NCBI RefSeq assembly: GCF_000325665.1
Contig: NC_019908.1
Span: 186,001-250,000 of the forward strand
Length of the DNA: 64,000 nucleotides
Direction of reading: 5' to 3'
From: Brachyspira pilosicoli P43/6/78
GTDB lineage: Bacteria; Spirochaetota; Brachyspiria; Brachyspirales; Brachyspiraceae
How positions within the stretch are numbered: the stretch's first letter is position 1; every line of letters begins with the position of its first letter. A program made the translations under genes and the position numbers. The notes under the pieces were generated by a model that worked only from the letters and a program-made list of their open reading frames with translations, was not told the DNA's origin and did no database searches. Shown here piece by piece: positions 19,462 to 29,743 of this stretch.

Positions 19462-20928
19462 ATGTTTGGTTATCTACAAAAAATAGGTAAATCCTTAATG
19501 GTACCTGTAGCCGTATTGCCGGCAGCTGCTATCCTTTTGGGTATTGGTTACTGGATAGACCCTAATGGCTGGGGAGGCGGAAGCCCTGTTGCTGCTTTCT
19601 TTATTAAGGCAGGCGGTTCTATTATAGATAATATGCCTATATTGTTTGCGGTTGGAGTTGCTTTTGGTATGTCTAAAGACAGAAATGGTGCTGCTGCTTT
19701 GGCTGGACTTGTAGCATTTCTAGTTGTAACAACTCTTTTAGCGCCTGCTACTGTCGCTATGATTCAAAGCAAAGAGGTTGCTGATGTAGCTCCTGGTTTT
19801 GCTAAAATCAACAACCAATTTATAGGTATACTTTGCGGTATTATAGCTGGAGGTTTATACAATAAGTTTTCTGAAGTAAAATTACCAGAATTCTTAGCAT
19901 TCTTTAGCGGAAGAAGATTTGTACCAATAGTTACTTCTGGTGTTATGATGATAGTATCATTCATATTAATGGTTGTATGGCCTGCTATTTATGGCGGTTT
20001 AGTAACTTTTGGTGAAGCTATCATTAGTCTTGGTCCTATAGGTGCTGGTATTTATGGTTTCTTTAATAGACTTTTAATTCCTGTTGGTTTACACCACGCT
20101 CTTAACTCAGTATTCTGGTTTGACGTTGCTGGTATTAATGATATACCTAATTTCTTAGGCGGTCAGGCTTCTATTGATGCTGGTACTGGTATTATCGGAC
20201 AAACTGGTATGTATCAGGCTGGTTTCTTCCCTATTATGATGTTTGGTCTTTTAGGTGCTTGTTTGGCTTTCATTAAAAATGCTAAACCTGAAAACAGAAA
20301 TAAAATTCGCTCTATAATGTTGGCTGCTGGTTTTGCTAGTTTCTTTACTGGTGTTACTGAGCCTATAGAGTTCTCATTCATGTTTGTTGCTCCTGTATTA
20401 TATCTTATACACGCTCTATTAACTGCTATATCTTTAATCATTGCTTCTAGCATGAAATGGATTGCTGGTTTTGGTTTCTCTGCTGGTTTGATTGACCTTG
20501 TTCTTTCTACTAGAAACCCTTTAGCTACTCAATGGTATATGTTAATTGTACAAGGTATAGTATTCTTTGTGCTTTATTTTGTTATTTTCAACTTTGCTAT
20601 TCAGAAATTTAATCTTAAAACTCCTGGAAGAGAAGATGATGATACTGATGAAATAGAAGTTACTGTATCAAGCAGCAAAAACGCTTCTTATGCAGATAAA
20701 GCTTTATTACTTCTTCCTTTACTTGGAGGACTTGAAAATATAGTTGATATTGATAACTGTGCTACAAGATTAAGATTAGAAGTAAAAGACAATACTATAG
20801 TAAATGATGCTGAAATTAGAAAACATTTCCCTGGAGTATTAAGACCTGGTAAAACTTCTGTACAAGTAATAGTAGGTACTGATGTACAATTCTTGGCAGA
20901 TGAGTTTAAAAAGTTAGCAAAAAAATAA
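19462..20928 (+). CDS. PTS sugar transporter EIICB (glucose/N-acetylglucosamine family)
   Basis: A 488-residue PTS permease. The IIC domain (to about residue 390) has the opening MFGYLQKIGKSLMVPVAVLP and a ladder of hydrophobic helices, with GLHHALN in the sugar-site region and GVTEPIEFSF. After an acidic linker comes a IIB domain with DNCATRLRLEV, whose Cys is the phosphorylated residue. There is no IIA domain, so an EIIA must act in trans. Glucose versus N-acetylglucosamine specificity cannot be settled; the GLHHALN context favours the GlcNAc/maltose-glucose type. I start at the second ATG (19462) because GGAGG at 19452-19456 is then 5 bases away; ATG 19459 is only 2 bases from it. Confidence 0.85.
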   Translation: MFGYLQKIGKSLMVPVAVLPAAAILLGIGYWIDPNGWGGGSPVAAFFIKAGGSIIDNMPILFAVGVAFGMSKDRNGAAALAGLVAFLVVTTLLAPATVAMIQSKEVADVAPGFAKINNQFIGILCGIIAGGLYNKFSEVKLPEFLAFFSGRRFVPIVTSGVMMIVSFILMVVWPAIYGGLVTFGEAIISLGPIGAGIYGFFNRLLIPVGLHHALNSVFWFDVAGINDIPNFLGGQASIDAGTGIIGQTGMYQAGFFPIMMFGLLGACLAFIKNAKPENRNKIRSIMLAAGFASFFTGVTEPIEFSFMFVAPVLYLIHALLTAISLIIASSMKWIAGFGFSAGLIDLVLSTRNPLATQWYMLIVQGIVFFVLYFVIFNFAIQKFNLKTPGREDDDTDEIEVTVSSSKNASYADKALLLLPLLGGLENIVDIDNCATRLRLEVKDNTIVNDAEIRKHFPGVLRPGKTSVQVIVGTDVQFLADEFKKLAKK

Positions 20929-20951
20929 TATATTATTGTTATTAATTATAA

Positions 20952-20987
20952 GAGGCATGGCATTATTTTTAATGCTGTGCCTTTTTT
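20952..20987 (+). terminator. Intrinsic terminator after the PTS gene
   Basis: AGGCATGGCATTA (20953-20965) pairs with TAATGCTGTGCCT (one mismatch) across a short T loop, followed by six T's. Confidence 0.88.
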
Positions 20988-21033
20988 ATTTATTATATAA
21001 AATATTCAATAAAAAATAATATATAAAAAATAA

Positions 21034-21062
21034 TTGCAATAAAAATATTTTCATTATATAAT
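21034..21062 (+). promoter_or_regulatory. Sigma-70-type promoter for guaB
   Basis: TTGCAA (21034-21039), a 17-base spacer and TATAAT (21057-21062) lie 35 bases before the guaB ATG. The spacing is ideal and only two bases differ from consensus in the -35 box. Confidence 0.6.
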
Positions 21063-21097
21063 TGTTTATTGAATTTTTATTTTAAGGATTTTATCTT

Positions 21098-22219
21098 ATG
21101 CCAGCTAATTTAAAAGAAGCTCTAACCTTTGACGATGTATTATTAGTACCACAAGAATCAGATATTCTTCCCAAAGATGTATCTTTAGAAAGAAAATTAA
21201 CTAAAAAAATCACATTAAAAACTCCATTAATAAGCTCTCCAATGGACACAGTAACAGAATCTCAAATGGCTATAGCAATGGCACTATGCGGAGGATTGGG
21301 AGTTATACATAAAAATATGCCGTTAGAACAACAGGCAAAAGAAGTAGCAATTGTAAAAAGTTTTAAAGATATAGAAAATAAAGAAAAAGCAAGCATTGAT
21401 GAAAAAGGCTCTTTGATAGCTGCTGCTGCTATAGGAATCTCTGATGATAGATATGAAAGAACAGAAAAATTAATAGAAGCTGGTGTAAATATAATAGTAA
21501 TAGATACAGCGCATGGTCATTCAAAAAATGTATTAGATGCAATAGCAGATATTAAAAAGAAATACACTCAAGTCGAAGTTATAGCTGGAAATATTGCTAC
21601 AAAGGACGGAGCTAAGGCTTTGATAGATGCGGGAGTTGATGCTATAAAAATAGGTATAGGTGCTGGCTCAATATGTACAACAAGAATTATTGCGGGAGTT
21701 GGAGTTCCTCAGCTTACTGCTATAGAAGATGCTTCAGAGATAGCTAAACAGTATAATGTTGGAGCTATTGCTGACGGCGGTATAAAATATTCTGGAGATA
21801 TAGTAAAGGCTTTTGCTATAGGTGCTGATGCTGTAATGGCTGGAGGACTTTTCTCTTCTACTTATGAGGCTCCTGGTGAAGTTATTATAATAGACGGTAA
21901 AAAATATAAACCTTATAGAGGAATGGGTTCTGTAGGTGCTATGCTTCATGGAAGTAAAGACAGATATTTCCAAAGTGAAGTTGTAAACAAATCTAAGTTT
22001 GTACCTGAAGGTATAGAAGGCGTTACTGAATATAAGGGGCATGTTTCTGATGTTGTTTATCAAATTACAGGCGGTATTCGTTCTGGAATGGGATATATTG
22101 GTGCTAGAACTATAGAAGAGTTACAGAAAAAGGCGGTATTCTTAAAGATAACAAATCAAGGTCTTGCAGAAAGCCATGTACATGATGTAAAAATTACTTC
22201 TAAAGCACCTAATTATTAA
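21098..22219 (+). CDS. guaB: IMP dehydrogenase lacking CBS domains
   Basis: IMPDH oxidises IMP to XMP in guanine nucleotide synthesis. This 373-residue protein has [13 protein letters not shown] at the start, the SPMDTVTE strand, [17 protein letters not shown] and [12 protein letters not shown] with the catalytic Cys. Further on are [13 protein letters not shown], the flap [11 protein letters not shown] and a C-terminal [12 protein letters not shown]. It is about 110 residues shorter than usual because the CBS pair between GGLGVIHKN and the next strand is replaced by a short linker ([14 protein letters not shown]). A CBS-less GuaB is known from Borrelia, so this is probably a true form and not a deletion. 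It has its own promoter and ends at the terminator shared with pgk. Confidence 0.92.
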   Translation: MPANLKEALTFDDVLLVPQESDILPKDVSLERKLTKKITLKTPLISSPMDTVTESQMAIAMALCGGLGVIHKNMPLEQQAKEVAIVKSFKDIENKEKASIDEKGSLIAAAAIGISDDRYERTEKLIEAGVNIIVIDTAHGHSKNVLDAIADIKKKYTQVEVIAGNIATKDGAKALIDAGVDAIKIGIGAGSICTTRIIAGVGVPQLTAIEDASEIAKQYNVGAIADGGIKYSGDIVKAFAIGADAVMAGGLFSSTYEAPGEVIIIDGKKYKPYRGMGSVGAMLHGSKDRYFQSEVVNKSKFVPEGIEGVTEYKGHVSDVVYQITGGIRSGMGYIGARTIEELQKKAVFLKITNQGLAESHVHDVKITSKAPNY

Positions 22220-22400
22220 AACATATTTTTATATAAAATAGATTTATATAATTTTATTAATTACTCAATAGATAATCTTTAGATATATCTTTATTTTATA
22301 ATTAAATATATATAATAATAAGTATTAATTTATGATATTATAAAAAAGTTGTATTTTCAATACAGTAAAATATAACTTTATAAAAAATTAAAATGTTTGT

Positions 22401-22440
22401 AAAAAAAGCCCGTAGAAACTTTAGCTTCTACGGGTTTTTT
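22401..22440. terminator. Bidirectional terminator between guaB and pgk
   Basis: CCCGTAGAA and TTCTACGGG form a 9-bp stem with a short loop, an A7 run before and a T6 run after. It serves guaB on the + strand and pgk on the - strand. Confidence 0.88.
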
Positions 22441-22463
22441 ATAACTTAAAAAATTAAATAATA

Positions 22464-23664
22464 TTATTTATCTTGTAATACAGCAATTCCTGGTAATTCT
22501 ATTCCTTCTAGGAACTCTAAAGAAGCACCGCCTCCTGTAGATACGTGAGTCATCTTGTCAGCAACACCAGATTTATTAACAGCAGATACACTATCGCCGC
22601 CGCCAATAATGCTTACAGCTCCAGAATTAGCAATAAACTTAGCCACCTCAAAAGTACCTTTAGCAAAATTAGCCATTTCAAATACACCTAATGGTCCATT
22701 CCAAACAACTGTTTTAGCATTTTTTAGTATGCCTTCAATTTCTGTTAAAGTTTTAGGTCCAACGTCCATACCCATCCAGCCAGCAGGTATAGCAGTAGAA
22801 TCTACAACTTTTATAGCAGCATCATTGTCGAATTTATCAGCAATAACGTTATCAACAGGTAAATATAAAGTTTTGTTTAATTCTTTAGCTTTATCCATAA
22901 TCTCTTTAGCAGTAGAAATATAATCATCTTCGCATAAAGAAGCACCTATTTCTAAACCTTTAGCTTTAAAGAAAGTATAAGCCATACCGCCTACAACAAT
23001 TAAAGTATCAACTTTGTTAAGTAAGTTTTTAAGTACAGATATTTTAGAAGAAACTTTAGCTCCTCCAATTATAGCAACAAAAGGACGAGCAGGGTTAGCA
23101 ACAGCATCACCCAAATACTGTATCTCTTTCTCCATTAAGAAACCAGCAACAGCAGGCATTCCAGCTTTAGCAGATACTATACCAGCAGTAGAAGCATGTG
23201 CTCTGTGTGCAGTACCAAAAGCATCATTAACATAAACATCAGCTAAATCAGCTAATTGTTTTGAGAATGCTGCATCATTTTTCTCTTCTTCAGCATGATA
23301 TCTTAAGTTTTCAAGAAGTAATACATCTCCAGCTTTTAAATCAGAAGCAAGTTTTTTTACTTCTTCACCTATACAATCATTAGCAAAAATAACTTTATTG
23401 TTAGGAAGTTTAGTTTTTAAATAATCATAAACAGGTTTTAGAGAATATTTAGGATTAGCTTCGCCTTTTGGTCTTCCTAAGTGGCTCATAAGTATAAGAG
23501 AAGCACCCTGAGAGAGAATATACTCAATAGTAGGCATAGCAGCATCTACTCTTGTAGTGTCTGTAATTTTAGAGCTAGTTTCTTTATCAAGAGGCACATT
23601 GAAGTCAACTCTCATTATGACTTTTTTGTCCTTTAATGTCTATGTCTTTTACTGATTTTTTCAT
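22464..23664 (-). CDS. pgk: Phosphoglycerate kinase, N-terminal frameshift
   Basis: Transfers phosphate from 1,3-bisphosphoglycerate to ADP in glycolysis. The long frame contains MRVDFNVPLD, SHLGRPKGE, LLLENLRYH, GTAHRAHAST, GGAKVSSKI and the nucleotide-site GGGDSVSAV. That frame alone starts at 23615, which would remove the first strand. Upstream in another frame, from an ATG at 23664 with an AAAGGA site, reads MKKSVKDIDIKGQK. Removing one base of the A6 run (T6 at 23622-23627 on the + strand) joins the two as GQKVIMRVDFNV, the normal N terminus. With this the protein is 399 residues, the family's usual length. An essential glycolytic gene is unlikely to be broken, so the extra base is probably a sequencing error. 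Confidence 0.93.
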
Positions 23665-23694
23665 TTTTATATCCTTTTAATTTTTATATTCATT

Positions 23695-23735
23695 AAAAAT
23701 TTAAAGGGTGCTATAATTTAATATTATGCACCCTT
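23695..23735 (-). terminator. Terminator/attenuator between gapdh and pgk
   Basis: On the - strand AAGGGTGC and GCACCCTT (positions 23735-23704) form an 8-bp stem, extended by AT pairs, followed by TAAATTTTT. Partial read-through would give less pgk than gapdh message. Confidence 0.65.
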
Positions 23736-23771
23736 ATTATAGCCTAATAAATTAGTTATTATAACTTATTA

Positions 23772-24830
<1,059 letters not shown>

Positions 24831-24872
24831 TTAAAATAATATTCTATATACGAACATATAAAACTATATTTT

Positions 24873-24901
24873 ATGCTATCATAAATAAAAATTTAAGTCA
24901 A
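24873..24901 (-). promoter_or_regulatory. Promoter for the gapdh-pgk unit
   Basis: On the - strand TTGACT (24901-24896), a 17-base spacer and TAGCAT (24878-24873). The -10 is weak (4 of 6), but the position and spacing fit; the leader would be about 50 bases. Confidence 0.5.
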
Positions 24902-25044
24902 GGATAATTTAATATTTTTAATTTTATCAAACATTATTTTATTTGTTTTATTTTCCGACATAGTTAAATTATATTATTTAGTAAAAAATATAATTGAAAT
25001 TTATTGTTTTAATTATATATTAAAAATGGTAGGGTTTTTAAGTA

Positions 25045-25512
25045 ATGAATAAATTATTAATTATTTCATTATTGTTTGTTTTTATCATATCTTGTGAGAA
25101 AAAGATAGTTTATGAAAGTAAGCAATATACTGGTAATATGACAAATAATATATATACCAATGATATAGATGTTAGAAGCAGAAAATTTGATGCTATAGGT
25201 TTAATAAAAAAAAGTTCTTTTACAATGTATCCTGATATAAAAATAGAGGATTTAATAACATCTTTTAATACAGTTGAATGGGAAGATTTTATAGCAGAAG
25301 ATGATTATATGCGTTATGTGGATATTATAGGCACAATAGACACTAACAAATATATTTTTCAATTTAAAATACTTGACCATTATAATTGGGAGTTATATGC
25401 TTTTGAAATGAACAACAAAGCTTATACTACAGATAGAGCTTCATATAGGCTATATTCTCTCTATACAAACCGTATTGTAGAAACTAACGCAGTAATAAAC
25501 ACTAATTTATAA
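25045..25512 (+). CDS. Small lipoprotein of unknown function
   Basis: A 155-residue lipoprotein (lipobox FIISC, Cys at about 17). The mature part has a possible repeat of Tyr/Asn-rich segments, then WEDFIAEDDYMRYVDIIGTI and a beta stretch FQFKILDHYNWELYAFEMNN. No family is recognised. It is isolated between two leftward units. The 229-base gap before it contains the gapdh promoter on the other strand and a possible TTGAAA/TATATT pair at about 24994-25021 for this gene. Confidence 0.65.
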   Translation: MNKLLIISLLFVFIISCEKKIVYESKQYTGNMTNNIYTNDIDVRSRKFDAIGLIKKSSFTMYPDIKIEDLITSFNTVEWEDFIAEDDYMRYVDIIGTIDTNKYIFQFKILDHYNWELYAFEMNNKAYTTDRASYRLYSLYTNRIVETNAVINTNL

Positions 25513-25573
25513 ATACTATAAAAAAATGATATTGATTGATTTATTAGATAATTTTATCATCAGTAATAAAAAA

Positions 25574-26491
25574 TTATAAATGCTCTGATATAAACTCTTT
25601 TATTTTTTTCCAATACAATGTTTCATTATGTTTTGCAGAACTTATATGATAAGCACCTTCTACAATTAATTTATCTTTCTTTGATGAACAAGCATTATAT
25701 AGCCTTTCCATCATCTCTAAAGGCACTAAATCATCTTCACTTCCATGAATAAATAATATAGGAGTTTTTGTTTTTGATACAGATTTTAAAGCATTAGCCT
25801 CTGAAAAAAAATATCCTATTCTTAGTTTTGTTATTAATGATATTGTTGGTATAAAAGGAAAGTAGGGTAGGTGATAGCTTATTTTTAGCCTATTTCCAAG
25901 CTGTTCATTAGCATTAGTATATCCAGAGTCTTCTATTGCAAGTTTTACATTTGAAGGAATGCTTTCAGATAAAGCAATCATTATAGATTCTGCCCCCATA
26001 GATATACCAAATAAAATAATATCAGCATTAGTATTTATTGATAATATATATTTAATCCAAGCGAGAATATCCTCTTTTTCTAAATACCCCATGCCATAAG
26101 AGTTGCCTTCGCTTAATCCATGAGTTCTCAAATCTATAAGAATAACATTATACCCCATATTAAAAAACTTCTCACCATAATACCTCATATTAGAGCCTTT
26201 ACTCTCATATCCATGAACTATTATTGTGTAAATATTAGAGTTTTTATTTTCTATAAAATGAGCATGCACTTTCAAATTATCAGAAGTTTTTGTGTATACA
26301 TCTATTTGAGATTTTTCAAACCATTCTCTTCTTTTTTCTTTTTCTAAAATCTCTTCTTTAGTTTCTTCTTTGCTGTTTTTTTTGATTTCTAGTACTCTTT
26401 TTTTGCCTTTAATTAAAACTAGCTGTACATAATAATTTGATATTATAATAATAGCTAAAAGTAATATTATTAATATTATTATGAATATCAT
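25574..26491 (-). CDS. Membrane-anchored alpha/beta hydrolase
   Basis: A 305-residue protein with an N-terminal transmembrane helix (residues 1-22) and an alpha/beta-hydrolase domain. Visible are the oxyanion-region HGYESKGSNM, DLRTHGLSEG, the nucleophile elbow GISMGAES, the acid in HGSEDDLVP and the final His in EGAYHISS. This resembles the YqkD/BAAT-like serine hydrolases. The substrate is unknown; an ester or peptide at the membrane is likely. It lies 21 bases after the barrel paralogue and is the last gene of the leftward unit. Confidence 0.82.
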   Translation of the reverse strand: MIFIIILIILLLAIIIISNYYVQLVLIKGKKRVLEIKKNSKEETKEEILEKEKRREWFEKSQIDVYTKTSDNLKVHAHFIENKNSNIYTIIVHGYESKGSNMRYYGEKFFNMGYNVILIDLRTHGLSEGNSYGMGYLEKEDILAWIKYILSINTNADIILFGISMGAESIMIALSESIPSNVKLAIEDSGYTNANEQLGNRLKISYHLPYFPFIPTISLITKLRIGYFFSEANALKSVSKTKTPILFIHGSEDDLVPLEMMERLYNACSSKKDKLIVEGAYHISSAKHNETLYWKKIKEFISEHL

Positions 26492-26512
26492 ATTATTTAT
26501 TAATTGCCGATT

Positions 26513-27253
26513 TTAATTGCCAATAGTAGTACCGAATTTCATTCCTATTTGTGCACCTATATCTAATGAAGCTAGATTTCTGCTTTCAACAAGAACTTTT
26601 TCTGCCCCTCTTAAATCTATGCCAAAATCAGTACCAATATATGCTCCAACTAATAAAGCAACATTATCTTGAATATTGAAAGAATAATCAAAAGTAAGCT
26701 TAATATATGTCATTACCATATTTTTCATTACATCATCAATTTTTCCAACATCATAATAGCTAAAAGTTTTAGTACTTGTATTATCATTAAAAAACTCTGC
26801 AGAATGTGTGAGATATAAAGGCACTTTTACACCAATTCCAAGACCAATGGCAAAATTACTATAATGAAATTTAGGAAGTATACCAATTTGCATATTTTCA
26901 AAAGTATAATATTCTCTTACATTTACATCTTTTTGAGTAGTTTCATCTTTATAAGAGCTTTTAAGCCCAAAAGAATCATGAGAATAACCTATATCTACGA
27001 GTAAACTAATTCCTTTCTCTTCATCAGTTACTAAATAACCAGCTTGAAAACTTATACCAGCATCAAATCCAACAGTACCGCTATTTTTTCTATAAGTGTC
27101 TTTATAACTTTGAGGAGCATCTTTAGAAAAGTAAACATTATAAAAACTAAAACTAGCCCCAATAGGTATAGTAGCACCTAATTGCCAGCCGCTCTCTGCA
27201 AATGATAATTTAGCAAATATAAATAAAAAAGATAAAATAATAATTTTTTTCAT
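26513..27253 (-). CDS. Outer-membrane beta-barrel protein (paralogue 3)
   Basis: A protein of about 246 residues with a signal peptide ending LSFAE, related to the tandem pair at 7806-9355. Shared blocks are LGATIPIGASFS, VGFDAGISFQAGY, TYIKLTFDYSF, LLVGAYIGTDFG and ASLDIGAQIGMKFG. An ATG four codons upstream (27265) is in frame, but its sequence contains the GGAG that spaces correctly to 27253, so I prefer 27253. It lies between rsfS and the hydrolase. Function unknown. Confidence 0.75.
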   Translation of the reverse strand: MKKIIILSFLFIFAKLSFAESGWQLGATIPIGASFSFYNVYFSKDAPQSYKDTYRKNSGTVGFDAGISFQAGYLVTDEEKGISLLVDIGYSHDSFGLKSSYKDETTQKDVNVREYYTFENMQIGILPKFHYSNFAIGLGIGVKVPLYLTHSAEFFNDNTSTKTFSYYDVGKIDDVMKNMVMTYIKLTFDYSFNIQDNVALLVGAYIGTDFGIDLRGAEKVLVESRNLASLDIGAQIGMKFGTTIGN

Positions 27254-27307
27254 AAAACTCTCCATAAAAACAATTTTAAATAACCTTAAAATAATTTTTA
27301 ATAAAAT

Positions 27308-27697
27308 TTAATTCATTTCTATTTTTTTAGCCTCATGCCATAATTTATCCAAATCATAATACTCTCTTCCTTCCTGTGTAAACAAATGTATCACCAAAAA
27401 GCCATAATCTGTTAAATACCATAAAGAATCAGAATTATTATCATTTTCTGCATAAGGAGTAATGCCTTCTTCTTTTAGTTCTTTATAAACAGCATCAGAA
27501 CCAGCCTTCATTTGCGGAGCAGAAGAAGCTGTTGCTATAATAAAAAAGTCTGAAAGGGTAGTAACACCATCTAAATCTAATATTACTATGTCTTCAAGTT
27601 TTTTATCATCTAAAGCTTTTGCTGCTTTTAGAGTTAGGCTTTTAGCCATTTCTCTGTCTATCATTTTTTTTGTTTTGTTTGAATCATTGAATTTCAT
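27308..27697 (-). CDS. rsfS: Ribosomal silencing factor RsfS (Iojap family)
   Basis: RsfS binds ribosomal protein L14 and blocks subunit joining in starvation. About 129 residues with the Iojap hallmarks: LDDKKLEDIVILDLDGVTTL, SDFFIIATASSAPQMKA, GITPYAENDNNSDSLWYLTDYG, VIHLFTQEGREYYDLDKLWH. Several starts are possible (27706, 27697, 27664); 27697 has a GGGG stretch 10 bases upstream. The gene overlaps the end of the LCP gene by about 14 bases, which implies translational coupling. The LCP-rsfS pairing is common in bacteria. Confidence 0.92.
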   Translation of the reverse strand: MKFNDSNKTKKMIDREMAKSLTLKAAKALDDKKLEDIVILDLDGVTTLSDFFIIATASSAPQMKAGSDAVYKELKEEGITPYAENDNNSDSLWYLTDYGFLVIHLFTQEGREYYDLDKLWHEAKKIEMN

Positions 27698-28901
27698 AGT
27701 AATCATACCCCAAAATTAATACTGCATTATTTAAAAGCCTTCTATCAGTTTTAGCATATATTCTGCTAATTCTACATTCATTAGCAACCATAAAAGACTT
27801 TTCTATTTCGCCGTTTCTTATAAGAACAATGCTATTATACACTTTAGCAGGAAAATTTCCATACTCACCAGCCGCAAATCCCCTATAACGCATTCTAATA
27901 TTTATTCTATCTGCAAGCCCAGAAACATCAGTGCCATTTAAAATTATTAAACTAACATCTTCATTGTTTAATTCGCTTCTCTCTGTTTTTAATCCCACAT
28001 ATAAAGCCAAATCTTCCATCTGTTTTACAAAAGCACTTCCTTCAAGTAATGGATTAAGTATTCCTTTATCATCAACTCTCGCATCTATATTTTGTACTAT
28101 TAAGCTTTTTTCATTGCTGTTTGATATTATCTTTAATATAGCCTTAATATCCGGAGGTCTCAAATTGCTTTTTATTTTTGAGTAAATAGCATTTCTCATA
28201 TCTTTTCTAACTATCATAGATTTAAGCTCAGGACTTTGTATAAAACTAATCATTAAATTAATAATAACATCTTCAAGTCTATATAAAGTTTCTATATCCT
28301 CATATTGTTTCATAGTAACATAGTGTAAATATGATACTACCTTGTTGCCATGAAACATCCATTCTCCAATATCAAAGTTAATATTATAAAGGCTGTTATT
28401 TTCTACATAATGAATAGGCTCTTCTACATACATCTTTACTCCGCCTATTAAATCTATTATGTCTGATATGCTGTTATTGTCGAGTGTGATTTTGTATGTT
28501 ATTTTTTTATTGACTGTATTTTCTATAGCATTAAATACTGAAGAATCTCCGCCTTCTTTGTATAATTCTTTTAGAGGTATAGGGTTTTCTTTTTTATTTT
28601 TCCAAAGAGCTACATTTCTTGGAAGTCCTATTAATCCAATTCTATTATGTAAACTTGATAATACGCCCACATATGCCCCATAAGGCTCATTGTTTTCATC
28701 TATGAATAATACAGAGAAGTATAATTCTTCATCTTTTTTTATTGCTGAATCAATTTTACTGTATAGAAAATAATATAAAGTAAAAGCCGCTATAACAATG
28801 ATGAAAGTAAAAGAAGATATTAATATAATTACAGCTTTTTTATTGGCATTGCTTATAGTTTTTAAGGCTTTATTATTATTATCGTTGTTTTTAATTTTCA
28901 T
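27684..28901 (-). CDS. LytR-CpsA-Psr (LCP) family protein with LytR_C domain
   Basis: About 405 residues. An N-terminal transmembrane helix (KAVIILISSFTFIIVIAAF) precedes the LCP region with IGLIGLPRNVALWK, ISDIIDLIGGVKMYVEEPI and an arginine in LYRLEDVI. The C-terminal domain begins NEDVSLIILNGTDVSGLADRI and matches LytR_C. LCP enzymes attach polymers to peptidoglycan in Gram-positives; in spirochaetes the substrate is unclear, and several of the usual Arg residues are not obvious. An open frame extends upstream to 29024 through the tRNA-Glu gene, so I use the ATG at 28901. Confidence 0.8.
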   Translation of the reverse strand: MKIKNNDNNNKALKTISNANKKAVIILISSFTFIIVIAAFTLYYFLYSKIDSAIKKDEELYFSVLFIDENNEPYGAYVGVLSSLHNRIGLIGLPRNVALWKNKKENPIPLKELYKEGGDSSVFNAIENTVNKKITYKITLDNNSISDIIDLIGGVKMYVEEPIHYVENNSLYNINFDIGEWMFHGNKVVSYLHYVTMKQYEDIETLYRLEDVIINLMISFIQSPELKSMIVRKDMRNAIYSKIKSNLRPPDIKAILKIISNSNEKSLIVQNIDARVDDKGILNPLLEGSAFVKQMEDLALYVGLKTERSELNNEDVSLIILNGTDVSGLADRINIRMRYRGFAAGEYGNFPAKVYNSIVLIRNGEIEKSFMVANECRISRIYAKTDRRLLNNAVLILGYDYYEIQ

Positions 28902-28918
28902 AAAAGTATTATGGGTAT

Positions 28919-28947
28919 AAAAAAACCATATCATTAACAGATATGGT
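28919..28947 (-). terminator. Terminator downstream of tRNA-Glu
   Basis: On the - strand ACCATATC, a 7-base loop, GATATGGT and seven T's. It lies between tRNA-Glu and the LCP start. Confidence 0.82.
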
Positions 28948-28956
28948 GAATAGATG

Positions 28957-29030
28957 AACCGGTGACGGGTTTCGAACCCGCGAATGCAGGAATGAAAATC
29001 CTGTGTGTTAAACCTCTTCACCACACCGGC
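28957..29030 (-). tRNA. tRNA-Glu (UUC)
   Basis: A cloverleaf of 74 bases: acceptor GCCGGTG pairs with CACCGGT (one G-U), T arm GGGTTCGAAACCC, anticodon stem CAGGA/TCCTG with loop TTTTCAT and anticodon TTC. CCA is not encoded. It is the second of a leftward tRNA pair. Confidence 0.93.
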
Positions 29031-29065
29031 GTATATAAAGTAATTGTAGGTGTATAAAACCTATG

Positions 29066-29138
29066 TGAGCCAAGAAGGGTTCGAACCTTCGACAACCGCC
29101 TTAAAAGGGCGATGCTCTACCGACTGAGCTATTGGCCC
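29066..29138 (-). tRNA. tRNA-Lys (UUU)
   Basis: A cloverleaf of 73 bases: acceptor GGGCCAA pairs with TTGGCTC, D arm AGCTCAGTCGGTAGAGC, anticodon loop CTTTTAA with anticodon TTT, T arm AAGGTTCGAACCCTT. CCA is not encoded. It lies 35 bases upstream of tRNA-Glu. Confidence 0.95.
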
Positions 29139-29169
29139 GTTTTTTTATTTATCAATTTAATGTTTAGGT

Positions 29170-29198
29170 ATATTACTATATTATTTTATTTTTGTCAA
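29170..29198 (-). promoter_or_regulatory. Promoter for the tRNA-Lys/tRNA-Glu pair
   Basis: On the - strand a perfect TTGACA (29198-29193), a 17-base spacer and TAATAT (29175-29170), about 32 bases before tRNA-Lys. Confidence 0.6.
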
Positions 29199-29333
29199 GT
29201 ATTAAAAAATATTTTTTTGTATAAATTTAATTATTATTTATTTTGAAATATAAAAAAATGATAAAAGTGTGGTTTTATTTCAAGTTTTAGTATACAATTT
29301 TTTAGAATTATTATATTATTATCGAGGTTTTTT

Positions 29334-29699
29334 ATGGAATTAAGAAAATTAACAGAAGAAGAAAGAAATGTGATAATATTTAAGGGTACTGAATATCCTT
29401 TTACAGGTGAATATAATGACTTTTTTGAGGAGGGTGTTTATTGCTGCAAACAATGCGGTGCAGAATTATACCGCTCTGAAGATAAGTTTAAATCAAAGTG
29501 CGGCTGGCCTTCATTTGATGATGAAATAAAAGGAGCTATTAGAAGGTCATTAGATGAAGACGGATATAGAATAGAAATTACATGTAATAATTGCGGTGCT
29601 CATTTAGGACATGTATTTCAAGGAGAGCATTTAACAGATAAAAATATAAGGCACTGTGTAAACTCTATTTCGTTAATATTTAAACCTAAAGAAAAATGA
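29334..29699 (+). CDS. msrB: Peptide-methionine (R)-S-oxide reductase
   Basis: MsrB repairs methionine-R-sulphoxide. The 121 residues contain two zinc CxxC pairs (CKQCG and CNNCG), CGWPSFDDEI, GAHLGHVFQGE and the catalytic Cys in RHCVNSISL. There is no MsrA domain or signal peptide, so it is a cytoplasmic single-domain enzyme. It heads a rightward unit with the antiporter 44 bases downstream. Confidence 0.95.
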   Translation: MELRKLTEEERNVIIFKGTEYPFTGEYNDFFEEGVYCCKQCGAELYRSEDKFKSKCGWPSFDDEIKGAIRRSLDEDGYRIEITCNNCGAHLGHVFQGEHLTDKNIRHCVNSISLIFKPKEK

Positions 29700-29743
29700 A
29701 GAAAAAGAACAAATAAAATTAATAAGGATTATAATACTTTAAT

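Noticed and set aside
28902-29024. Upstream extension of the LCP protein
   Set aside because: The extension runs through the tRNA-Glu gene and its terminator; the ATG at 28901 starts a normal membrane anchor.
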